Source: JBLHKE01 sp047619485
Lineage (GTDB): Bacteria; Verrucomicrobiota; Verrucomicrobiia; Verrucomicrobiales; DEV007
Reading direction: 5' to 3'
Length of the DNA: 13,306 nt
Assembly: GCA_047619485.1 (NCBI GenBank)
Contig: JBLHKE010000135.1
Coordinates: forward strand, 1 to 13,306
In this document: positions 6,875 through 13,169 of the stretch, one piece after another
Layout: each line of letters starts with the position of its first letter
Position numbering within the stretch: position 1 is the first letter of the stretch
Position numbers and translations under genes: made by a program
Notes under the pieces: generated by a model
Databases searched by the model: none
Told to the model about the DNA's origin: nothing
Seen by the model: only the letters and a program-made list of their open reading frames with translations

Positions 6875-8380
6875 CTACTCCACCGTCACGCTCTTCGCCA
6901 GATTGCGCGGCTTGTCCACATCACATCCACGCGCGACTGCCAGGTGATACGAGAATAACTGCAGCGGGATCGAGGCGAGGATCGGGGTCAGGTAATCGGC
7001 GCAATCCGGGATGTAGACCACATCATCGGCAATGCGTTCGAGCTCGGTCTTGCCCTCGGTCTTGCCCTCGGTCTTGCCCTCGGTCGTGACCGTGAACACC
7101 GGCACCTTGCGCGCCTTCACCTCCTCCATGTTGCTGACGTTCTTGGCGAAGACCGTGTCATCTGGAGCGATGAACACACAGGGCATGTAGACACCGCCAT
7201 CGCTCTCCCGCGAGATCGTGCTGGCGACGTTGTTGCAAATCCCCAGCACGCGGTGCCCCTTGCGCTGACCCTCGCGCATCGCAGCAAGGGTGTCGATGGT
7301 CTCACCGCTCTGGCTCAAGACGAATAACAGCGTGTTGCGCGAAGTCGGCATGTTGCGGTAGCGAAACTCGCTGGCGATCTCCACCTCCACCGGGATACGC
7401 GACATCCCCTCGATCAAATATTCTCCAATCATCGCTGCGTGTGAGGCGGTGCCACAGCCCGAGAGCACGATACGATCCATCTCGCGCAGCTCCTGCGGAG
7501 TCATCACCAGACCACCGAGCTTCGCCGTCCCATCCTCGAGGCAGAGCCTACCGCGCATCGCATTTTTCAGCGACTCAGGTTGCTCGAATATTTCTTTGAG
7601 CATGTAGTGCGGGTAGTCGCCCTTGTCCGCGTCATCTTGGGTGAAATCGACCTGGCTAATCTCAAATTCAGCCGCCGCCCCATCTAGGGAAAGAACCTCA
7701 AAACGTTCCGCCTCCAACATCACCAGATCGTAGTCGTTCAAATAGACCGCGTCCCACGTGTGCGCGACCATCGCCCCGACATCACTCGAAATAAAATGTT
7801 CGCCTTCGCCCAAGCCGATGACCAACGGACTACCGAGCCTCGCTCCGACGATCAGATCCGGCACATCAAGGTGCATCACCGCGATGCCATAAGTCCCTTT
7901 CACCTCCGCGAGCGCCGCTCGCACCGCTTGCACCAGTCGCTGCGGAGAATGCGCGAGTGGACTCTCGTCATAATATTTCCCCATCAGATGGGCGAGCATT
8001 TCGGAGTCGGTCTCTGATTTGAATTCATGCCCGTTAGCCTCTAACCGATCACCAATCGCGTGATAGTTTTCGATCACGCTGTTGTGCACGAGAACCAGTC
8101 GCCCCGACTTGTCCGAGTGCGGGTGAGCGTTGCTGTCAGTCGGCGCCCCATGGGTGGCTCAACGCGTGTGGCTGATCCCCATTTTTCCCGTTACCGGCAC
8201 CTCCTTGATCAGATCGATCAAGCTCTGGATCCGCCCCTTGCACTTGCGCATGCCGATCTCACCACCCTCCATCAGTGCCACCCCTGCCGAATCGTAGCCC
8301 CGGTATTCGAGACGCTTCAGCCCATCCAAAAGGATCGGCGCTGCTTGTTTCCTACCCACATATCCAATGATTCCGCACAT
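6875..8380 (-). pseudogene. glmS: Degraded glucosamine-6-phosphate synthase (glmS) copy
   Basis: GlmS makes glucosamine-6-phosphate from fructose-6-phosphate and glutamine, the entry to peptidoglycan and LPS amino sugars. The start MCGIIGYVG (nucleophile Cys) and LEYRGYDSAG are intact. The frame then stops at a TGA (8159-8161) right after GISHTR, where the family has Trp74. The frame resumes at once with ATHGAPTDSNAHPH and stays open to the canonical C-terminus PRNLAKSVTVE. HNG of the oxyanion hole reads HNS. SQSGET of the first SIS domain is present. After ESDGGVYM, however, about 120 residues are absent (including the STKAF, EGALKLKE and KHGP blocks), and the frame joins PCVFIAPDD. Total is 501 codons against about 609 in E. 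coli. A 12-bp tandem repeat inserts TEGK units. The missing blocks hold catalytic Glu488 and His504, so this copy cannot be an active synthase. A functional copy presumably exists elsewhere. Confidence 0.88.
7044..7085. repeat. 12-bp tandem repeat, about 3.5 copies, inside glmS
   Basis: The unit TCGGTCTTGCCC occurs at 7044-7055, 7056-7067 and 7068-7079, with a partial copy at 7080-7085. On the minus strand it encodes repeated GKTE, giving TTEGKTEGKTEGKTE in the second SIS domain region. The length is a multiple of three, so the frame is kept. It is most simply replication slippage in a gene no longer under selection. Confidence 0.85.
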
Positions 8381-8500
8381 AATATTCGTTCGCTTCGAAT
8401 TTCAGGTTCAACTTAAAAAATTGTGAACAACGCATTGATTCTAAAAATCGTGCAATTAGCATTTTTTAATTATGACGAGTGCGACTTAATCCAGTAAACC
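8381..8500. other. AT-rich divergent promoter region
   Basis: This 120-base gap lies between the divergent starts of the glmS remnant and the ATPase fragment. It is much more AT-rich than its flanks. A gapped inverted repeat GTTCA / TGAAC (near 8404-8426) could be an operator, but its 5-bp arms may be chance. TTGATT followed 16 bases later by TAGCAT (about 8436-8463) is a plausible sigma70-type promoter for the plus strand. None of this is certain. Confidence 0.3.
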
Positions 8501-9004
8501 ATGAGTAGCCTACACGAGCTAAAATCACTGATCGCCTGTTACCACCCGCTGATCACCGTCGAGACGGTCGAGGAGGTCCGACTGGAAGAACTGCTAGTCA
8601 ACGCCTGTGAGGAGCTCGATCTCCCGCTGTTCAACTGGTCGGCTACGAGCGGATTGTGCAAGCACCCGAATGACCGCGCGATCATGGCGCAGACAAACCT
8701 CGCACTCGGCGCACTGCAGCACATGGAGATGCTCGGCATGCGTGGCGTGTTTTTCCTCAAAGATCTCCCACCGCATTTCAGCGATCATCAGGTGCTGCGC
8801 CAATTGCGCGAGACGGTCGAGAAATTCCACGCCTCGGGGTCGACGATCGTTCTCTCCAGCGCCAAGATCGACCTCCCGGTCGAAATAGAGACCGTCTCCG
8901 TCCCGTATGACCTTAAGCTACCAGGCGCGCGTGAGCTCGGGCGACTCCTCGACGCTACCGTCAATTCGCTACGACGTCGCGATCCACAATTAGTAAAGTG
9001 TTAG
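8501..9004 (+). pseudogene. N-terminal fragment of a Ycf46-like AAA+ ATPase
   Basis: 167 residues starting MSSLHELKSLIACYHPLITVETVEEVRLEELL. They match my memory of the N-terminal domain of Ycf46-type AAA ATPases: a YHPLI-ETxEExR opening, LFNWSATSGL, then the blocks GVFFLKDLPPHF, ASGSTIVLSS, PVEIETVSVPYDLKLPG and RELGRLL. Full-length members are about 500 residues and continue with a helical linker and an ATPase core with a Walker A motif. Here the frame ends LRRRDPQLVKC-stop. Nothing resembling GPPGTGKS or Walker B is found in any frame before the next gene, which is on the other strand. The 3' two-thirds therefore seem deleted. A stand-alone N-domain protein is a less likely alternative. 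It starts divergently from the glmS remnant. No Shine-Dalgarno is visible. Confidence 0.68.
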
Positions 9005-9044
9005 GATACAAGGCAACAGCCCTGCTGGGATCGGGTTCTTACGC

Positions 9045-9095
9045 CGCGACCGATCTGGTCGCGACGGGCAACGAGACCGAGCAAGGTCTCGCTAG
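9045..9095 (-). repeat. REP-like double hairpin (palindrome 2)
   Basis: Two hairpins side by side. CGCGACC (9045-9051) pairs with GGTCGCG (9057-9063) over a 5-base loop. CGAGACC (9072-9078) pairs with GGTCTCG (9085-9091) over a 6-base loop. Read on the minus strand the second begins CTAG, then a stem with loop TTGCTC, close to the GTAG-stem-TGC plan of the other palindromes. It lies 11 bases past the stop of the small secreted protein and just after the truncated ATPase gene. It could also act as a terminator, though no U-tract follows. Confidence 0.5.
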
Positions 9096-9106
9096 CTTGG
9101 CAACAC

Positions 9107-9493
9107 CTAGGCCAGCCGCGGAGGCGGCACCGCAGGCGAAAACGCCCGGGTCACACTAAACACATCATCTCTCACCATCCCCAAGCGCACTGGCACTGGA
9201 GGCGATAGCGCCACCCGATCGAGTGGCAAAAGCTTCAGATCCAAGGTCTGCACATTCGGGGCAGGCGCCCTCTCATCCTCGTCGCCGAGATCCTGCGCAG
9301 CCCCCTCGATCGCATGGCAAAGACCACACGGGTGATCGCCGTCGAAGGTTTTACTGAGCGCTTCATCGAGATCTCCCTGCTGGACATTTTCCACGATCAT
9401 CCCCGTCCACGCGACCACCTGCAATACCCCAAGGTGGCTGCTCGACGAGCAAGCCACGATGAAAATCATCAGGATCTGTAGGGTTCTACGCAT
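9107..9493 (-). CDS. Small secreted protein with TFDG..HPCGLC motif
   Basis: A 128-residue protein. An N-terminal basic and hydrophobic segment (RRTLQILMIFIVACSS) is a signal peptide, possibly a lipoprotein signal with Cys15. The centre reads LQVVAWTGMIVENVQQGDLDEALSKTF, then DGDHPCGLCHAIEG with Cys56 and Cys59. From memory, small verrucomicrobial proteins share the layout signal - AW.GM - EA...TFDG.HPC.LC..I, and are annotated only as hypothetical. The C-terminal half is acidic then proline-rich, without clear structure. The cysteine pair suggests metal binding or redox chemistry in the periplasm. The residue after the second Cys is His, giving a formal CxxCH haem c motif, which may be coincidence. 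No operon partner is seen: the neighbours are an oppositely oriented lipase and a truncated gene. No function is assigned. Confidence 0.7.
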   Translation of the reverse strand: MRRTLQILMIFIVACSSSSHLGVLQVVAWTGMIVENVQQGDLDEALSKTFDGDHPCGLCHAIEGAAQDLGDEDERAPAPNVQTLDLKLLPLDRVALSPPVPVRLGMVRDDVFSVTRAFSPAVPPPRLA

Positions 9494-9595
9494 TGGCTTA
9501 GTGGAGGCAAAGGCTTGCTGAAAATGAACGTTTCCCAGCGGATTTCAAGTAGCGATTATTTTGCTGAGACTGGTAATTTTCGCTAGAGTCCCTCC

Positions 9596-10414
9596 ATGCC
9601 AGTGACTTTCAAAGAACTCGCTTACCTCGAACAAAAATGGAACATCCAAGTAGATCGCCCGATCGCCGAGATGCGATTCTACCAGCGCGCCCACGTTTTT
9701 GCAGAACTCGCCTTCGGCTGCTACTGGGCAGAAAAATACATGCGGGAACTGTGTGAACATTTCGGTATCGCCGACCTCAGCTACTTCAATTTCGAAGGCG
9801 CCCAAGCCTACATCCTGTGGGGCGAACACGACACCATCGTCGCCTGCCGCGGCACTGAGGCGACCGACTGGAATGACATCCGCGCCGACCTCAAGGTCTG
9901 GAAAGTCGTCGCCGAGACGGTCGGCAAGGTGCACGGCGGATTCAAGGACGAGGTCGACCATCTCTGGCCTGATCTTGAGGAGGCACTCGAGAGCAATAAA
10001 AAACCGCTCTACTTCACCGGCCACTCGCTCGGGGGCGCGATGGCGCAGATCTGCGCAGCGCGCTGCAAACTTTCCGGGATTGGAAGTGAGCCCTTGGAAA
10101 TCCAGACCTTCGGCAGCCCGCGGGTCGGCGACAAGCGCTACATCACGCATTGCAAGATCAAGAAAATCCGCTGGGTGAACAACAACGACTTCGTGCCGAG
10201 ATTCCCCCCAGCGATCTTCGGCTACCGCCATACCGGGTTGGAGATGTACATCGACTACGAGGGTAATATTTCCGGCAAATCAGGGCTGAGCCGCATCGTC
10301 GATGGACTCAGCGGGTTTGCCAAATCGATCACCAAGGCACAGTTCGACCACTTCTCGGACCACCTTATGCCAGGCTACATTGCGCCGCTGATGGCCGCGG
10401 CGAAGGACGAGTGA
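9596..10414 (+). CDS. Class 3 lipase family protein (alpha/beta hydrolase)
   Basis: A 272-residue protein of the fungal-type (class 3) lipase family, which hydrolyses acylglycerols or related esters. The family signatures occur in order. AYILWGEHDTIVACRGTEATDWNDIRADL is the usual strand plus oxyanion region before the serine. KVHGGFKDEV is typical, and FTGHSLGGAMA is the nucleophile elbow with Ser144. QTFGSPRVGD, then VNNNDFVPRFPP, provides Asp198. DHFSDHLMPGY provides a His, most likely His256. The triad thus appears complete. There is no obvious signal peptide, so it is probably cytoplasmic. TTGCTG (9561-9566) and TAGAGT (9584-9589) are spaced 17 bases and would place transcription start almost at the ATG, hinting at a leaderless message, but this is weak. 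It stands alone, convergent to cinA. Confidence 0.9.
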   Translation: MPVTFKELAYLEQKWNIQVDRPIAEMRFYQRAHVFAELAFGCYWAEKYMRELCEHFGIADLSYFNFEGAQAYILWGEHDTIVACRGTEATDWNDIRADLKVWKVVAETVGKVHGGFKDEVDHLWPDLEEALESNKKPLYFTGHSLGGAMAQICAARCKLSGIGSEPLEIQTFGSPRVGDKRYITHCKIKKIRWVNNNDFVPRFPPAIFGYRHTGLEMYIDYEGNISGKSGLSRIVDGLSGFAKSITKAQFDHFSDHLMPGYIAPLMAAAKDE

Positions 10415-10425
10415 ATCAGGCTGCT

Positions 10426-10461
10426 TAGGCTTCGAATTTTTGACCGCAGAACCCAAGCCTA
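10426..10461. terminator. Possible hairpin after the lipase gene
   Basis: TAGGCTT (10426-10432) can pair with AAGCCTA (10455-10461) across a 22-base loop in the gap between the convergent lipase and cinA genes. The loop is long and no U-tract follows, so this may not be an efficient terminator. Confidence 0.2.
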
Positions 10462-10480
10462 CTCGGCCGGATTCTTTGCG

Positions 10481-10503
10481 CTTCGATTGCAAATCGAAGT
10501 TAC
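10481..10503 (-). repeat. REP-like palindrome 3 (GTAA tag) ending cinA
   Basis: On the minus strand this reads GTAA (10503-10500), then an 8-bp perfect stem CTTCGATT / AATCGAAG with loop TGC. It has the same plan as the palindromes at 6839 and 12893 but a different stem sequence. The TAA of the tag is the stop codon of cinA, so the hairpin forms in the first bases past the stop. Confidence 0.6.
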
Positions 10504-11741
10504 GTCGGCGCCAACATCCTCCGCCGCACCAAATCCAATGCAGCCTGAGTCACCCGCACCTTGAAGGTCTCGCGATCGGTCTGGATCAAGCGCTTCACAA
10601 CCATCGTCTCCTCTCCCTTCGACGCCTGGCTGATGAAGACCGTGCCGACGGGTTTCTCGTTCGACCCACCCGTCGGTCCTGCGATCCCCGTGACCGCCAC
10701 AGCATGATCTGCATCCGACGCGCGCAGACAGCCTTCCGCCATCGCGCGCGCCACCGGCTCACTCACTGCCCCGTGCTCTGCAAGCATCGCCTCGGGCACC
10801 CCGAGCAAATCCGTTTTCGCCTGATTGGCATAGGTCACAAATCCACGGCCAAAGACTCCGGACGAACCCGAAACCATCGTCACCTTGTGGGCGATGAACC
10901 CGCCGGTGCACGACTCCGCCATCGAGATCGATTCGCCACGCGACTCTAACATTCGCACCACCACCTCTTCCATCGTCGAACCATCGTCCGACACCAGATT
11001 CTCGGGAAACGCGGCACGCACCACTGGATCCATCGAATCCAAGACCTCCTGCCCACCAATCCCACGCACGATCACTCCACCATTTTTGATGCAATACCCC
11101 AATTCCAGCCCGTCCACATCGCCGAGCAATGGATCGAGTTTCGCCGCCATGTCCGATTCCCCGACGCCGTAAAAATAGTAGCCGCGCTGTTCTGGCACCT
11201 GTGCGCCGGATCCAGCCAACATCTCTTTCAAGACCGGCAGTACCTCGGCATCGAACATCGGTTGCAACTCGCGTGGCGGCCCAGGCAGCAGGAAGATCGC
11301 TGGCCGCCCCGCTGATTCGTCGCGGGGGAAATGCAGCCCCGGTGCCGTCCCCCACGGGTTGTGCAAAATCCGCGCGCCGGCAGGAACCATCGCCTGCCTG
11401 CGATTGTTCTCGTTGGGGACCTTGTTCATCTTTGCGAAGCGCGCCTCGATCGCAGCCATCGCATCAGCATCCAGCTGCAACTCCATCTCGAAAAGCTCCG
11501 CCGTGATCTCGCGCGTGAGGTCATCGCTGGTCGGGCCGAGCCCACCCGTCACCAGAATCACCTCACAGCGAGGCACCGATTCCACCAGCACTTCCCGGAT
11601 CGGATCCCCATCCGGCACGCAGACCTGGCGCGAGATCCGCAGACCCAGCTCCAGAAGGCGTTCTCCGAAGTAGCCTAGGTGCGTGTTCACCACCTGCCCG
11701 AGCATCAACTCGGTCCCCGTATTGATCACTTCAATTCTCAT
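10500..11741 (-). CDS. cinA: CinA-like nicotinamide-nucleotide amidohydrolase
   Basis: A full-length 413-residue protein. Residues 1-170 are the molybdopterin-binding-like (COG1058) domain, with MRIEVINTGTELMLGQVVNTH and TGGLGPTSDD (65-74). From about 264 comes the PncC-type amidase domain, with SMAESCTGGFIAHKVT (275-281 core), GFVTYANQAKTDLLGV and GIAGPTGGS (352-360). The PncC domain deamidates nicotinamide mononucleotide to nicotinic acid mononucleotide in pyridine-nucleotide recycling. The N-domain of CinA has been linked to ADP-ribose pyrophosphatase activity. The enzyme is cytosolic. It is the last gene of a minus-strand unit behind the coiled-coil lipoprotein (42-base gap) and the TatD-like hydrolase. 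Its stop codon is supplied by a REP-like palindrome. The competence role that gave the family its name cannot be inferred here. Confidence 0.95.
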   Translation of the reverse strand: MRIEVINTGTELMLGQVVNTHLGYFGERLLELGLRISRQVCVPDGDPIREVLVESVPRCEVILVTGGLGPTSDDLTREITAELFEMELQLDADAMAAIEARFAKMNKVPNENNRRQAMVPAGARILHNPWGTAPGLHFPRDESAGRPAIFLLPGPPRELQPMFDAEVLPVLKEMLAGSGAQVPEQRGYYFYGVGESDMAAKLDPLLGDVDGLELGYCIKNGGVIVRGIGGQEVLDSMDPVVRAAFPENLVSDDGSTMEEVVVRMLESRGESISMAESCTGGFIAHKVTMVSGSSGVFGRGFVTYANQAKTDLLGVPEAMLAEHGAVSEPVARAMAEGCLRASDADHAVAVTGIAGPTGGSNEKPVGTVFISQASKGEETMVVKRLIQTDRETFKVRVTQAALDLVRRRMLAPT

Positions 11742-11783
11742 AAGTATTCGGGCGTCTAGCCTCCTCGGAGCATTCAGCCACCA

Positions 11784-12044
11784 TCACTCCAGTTTTTTCA
11801 CTTCCTTGATCATTTTCTCAACCTCTTCCAGGTGCATGACCTTCTCCGCAGCCTCGCTCTCCAGCTGCTCCCTCAGGACAACCACCCGCGCCTCTCGCTC
11901 AGCATTCACCTCTTTGAGTGCCAAAATCTCCGCATCCAACTTCGCCACCGCCTCGGCTTGGGCTTGCGCCTGCGAATCATCAGCCCCGCCATCACAGCCG
12001 ACCAGTAGTCCTAACAAAATCAGAATCGAGAACCACCTCAACAT
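11784..12044 (-). CDS. Small coiled-coil lipoprotein
   Basis: An 86-residue protein. Residues 1-16 are a lipoprotein signal, MLRWFSILILLGLLVG, with the lipobox Cys at 17 (LLVGCDGG). Aspartates after the Cys raise the question of inner-membrane retention, but sorting rules for this phylum are not certain. Residues about 24-86 are a single charged, alanine- and leucine-rich heptad-like helix (AEAVAKLDAEILALKEVNAE and onward to EEVEKMIKEVKKLE), predicted as a coiled coil. In plan it resembles Lpp- or YgdR-like small envelope lipoproteins, but no family is recognised. The ATG lies only 3 bases after the TatD-like gene's stop, so the two are co-transcribed and probably coupled. cinA follows after 42 bases. 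Confidence 0.78.
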   Translation of the reverse strand: MLRWFSILILLGLLVGCDGGADDSQAQAQAEAVAKLDAEILALKEVNAEREARVVVLREQLESEAAEKVMHLEEVEKMIKEVKKLE

Positions 12045-12047
12045 CGC

Positions 12048-12848
12048 CTAGAGAGAGAATTTCTCGCACTGCGACATAAACGCCACCGGGTTCTCGTAGA
12101 CGATCTTCTCGACGAAACTCTCATCGTAGCCACGCCGGCGCATCTCTAGCATCGTCTTCGGCACCGCCAGCGGATCACTCACGCCCCAGTCGCAGGCACT
12201 GTTCATCCACACGCGCTCGTCGCCATACAGCTCCAGCATGTCGATCGCCCGGTGCGGCGTCGTCTTCGATTCCGGATACAGCGTGATCCCGGCCCAAAAG
12301 CCCTCGTCTAACACAAGCGGCGCGGTGTGTTCTTCGACGTGATCAATGATCACCTTGCCCGGATCCACTTTGGAAAAATTCTTCAGCGCATCGAGGATCA
12401 GCTTTGTCCCTTTCAGCTTATCCTCCAGGTGCGGCGTGTGCACTAGGATCAACTGATCGTAATCCATCGCCACCTGGATGTGCTTTTCCAAGATCGTAAG
12501 CTCGTTACGCGAGTTTTTGTTCAAACCGATCTCACCGATCCCCAGCACGGTCGGCTTGTCGATGAACTCCGGAATCAGCGCGAGAACATCGTCGGCAAGC
12601 TTTGTATCCTCGGCCTCCTTCGGGTTGATGCACAACCAAGTGTAGTGCTTCATGCAAAATTTCGCCGCCCGCTTCGGTTCGTATTCGGTGATCTGCCGGA
12701 AGTAATCGTAGAACCCCGCCACTGAACTCCGGTCAAACCCAGCCCAGAAAGCCGGTTCGCAGATAGCCACGCAGCCGGCGGTGGCCATCTTGATGTAGTC
12801 ATCCGTCGTACGGCTGACCATGTGAGCGTGTGGTTCGATGTAGCGCAT
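12048..12848 (-). CDS. TatD-like metal-dependent hydrolase of the ebo-cluster type
   Basis: A 266-residue amidohydrolase-superfamily TIM barrel. Metal-site candidates in order are His7 and His9 (EPHAHM), Glu31 (ICEPAFW), Glu106 (GIGEIGLN), His137 and His140 (LVHTPH), His170 (VIIDHVEEH) and Asp220 (NSACDWGVSDP). The opening IEPHAHMVSRTTDDY and CEPAFWAGFDRSS is what I recall from the TatD-family hydrolase of ebo gene clusters, rather than the DNase TatD itself. Ebo clusters are known from cyanobacteria (scytonemin precursor handling), other bacteria and eustigmatophyte plastids. Here no UbiA-like prenyltransferase, dehydroquinate-synthase-like or EboA-like gene is visible, so membership in a complete cluster is unproven. 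The substrate is unknown. It is the first recognised gene of the unit with the lipoprotein and cinA. No Shine-Dalgarno is visible before the ATG. Confidence 0.82.
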   Translation of the reverse strand: MRYIEPHAHMVSRTTDDYIKMATAGCVAICEPAFWAGFDRSSVAGFYDYFRQITEYEPKRAAKFCMKHYTWLCINPKEAEDTKLADDVLALIPEFIDKPTVLGIGEIGLNKNSRNELTILEKHIQVAMDYDQLILVHTPHLEDKLKGTKLILDALKNFSKVDPGKVIIDHVEEHTAPLVLDEGFWAGITLYPESKTTPHRAIDMLELYGDERVWMNSACDWGVSDPLAVPKTMLEMRRRGYDESFVEKIVYENPVAFMSQCEKFSL

Positions 12849-12892
12849 GGGTAGTTAGTAACGATGATCCAGAGGTCGGCGATGGTCAAGAT

Positions 12893-12916
12893 GTAGCACG
12901 GAGTTGCACTCCGTGG
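12893..12916 (+). repeat. REP-like palindrome 4 (GTAG tag), left half of inverted pair
   Basis: GTAG (12893-12896), then an 8-bp perfect stem CACGGAGT / ACTCCGTG (12897-12904 and 12908-12915) with loop TGC. The same 23-base motif recurs in opposite orientation at 13170-13193, differing at one loop base. Two REPs facing each other is the arrangement called a REPIN. Confidence 0.75.
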
Positions 12917-12935
12917 ATTGCATCTCCGGCACTAA

Positions 12936-13092
12936 GGGGTTGTCAGGAAATAAGTCATACAAAGATGCGCAGGAATTTTAGCCAGCACCAAGGCAGATTT
13001 CAGCGATGATAGCGGGCTATTTGAGTTGGAAGCTAACGCGGGTGATGGCTAAAATAACCAGCAGATTGTAGGAGTTATTTACTGACAAGCCC
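12936..13092. mobile_element. 157-bp MITE-like element with long imperfect terminal inverted repeats
   Basis: The left end GGGGTTGTCAGGAAATAA matches the inverted right end GGGCTTGTCAGTAAATAA at 16 of 18 positions. The similarity continues inward for about 55 bases with a 3-base gap, including ATTTTAGCCAGCACC against ATTTTAGCCATCACC. A central segment of roughly 45-50 bases is unpaired. TAA flanks both ends (12933-12935 and 13093-13095), as expected of a 3-bp target duplication. There is no coding sequence. The end sequence and TSD length would suit an IS5-group or similar transposase, which is inference. It could also be read as a long cruciform. Confidence 0.72.
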
Positions 13093-13169
13093 TAAGATTA
13101 CTCTCGCGCACGATTGCCAAGTGTATGCAGATCTTCGATGGACAGGGAATCGTCGGGCACAGCAGCCCC

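Noticed and set aside
7044..7085. CRISPR-like repeat
   Set aside because: Units are 12 bp with no spacers and lie in frame inside a glmS remnant, so it is a simple tandem repeat.
8159..8161. UGA reassigned to tryptophan, or recoded, in glmS
   Set aside because: TGA is the real stop of the flippase, ligase, propeller, lipase and lipoprotein genes in the same window, and Trp is encoded by TGG throughout. The glmS copy also lacks catalytic blocks, so a nonsense mutation is simpler.
8404..8426. GTTCA-N13-TGAAC as a regulator operator
   Set aside because: Arms are only 5 bp and lie in AT-rich sequence, with no second copy in the window. It is mentioned only as a possibility under the spacer.
9000..9160. 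Continuation of the ATPase fragment in another frame
   Set aside because: The alternative frame is open to about 9160 but reads through two hairpins and shows no linker helix, Walker A or Walker B. It looks like translated repeat DNA.
12048..12848. Naming the gene tatD or assigning DNase activity
   Set aside because: The opening HAHMVSRTTDDY and CEPAFW motifs differ from DNase TatD and resemble the ebo-cluster type. Function is therefore left open.
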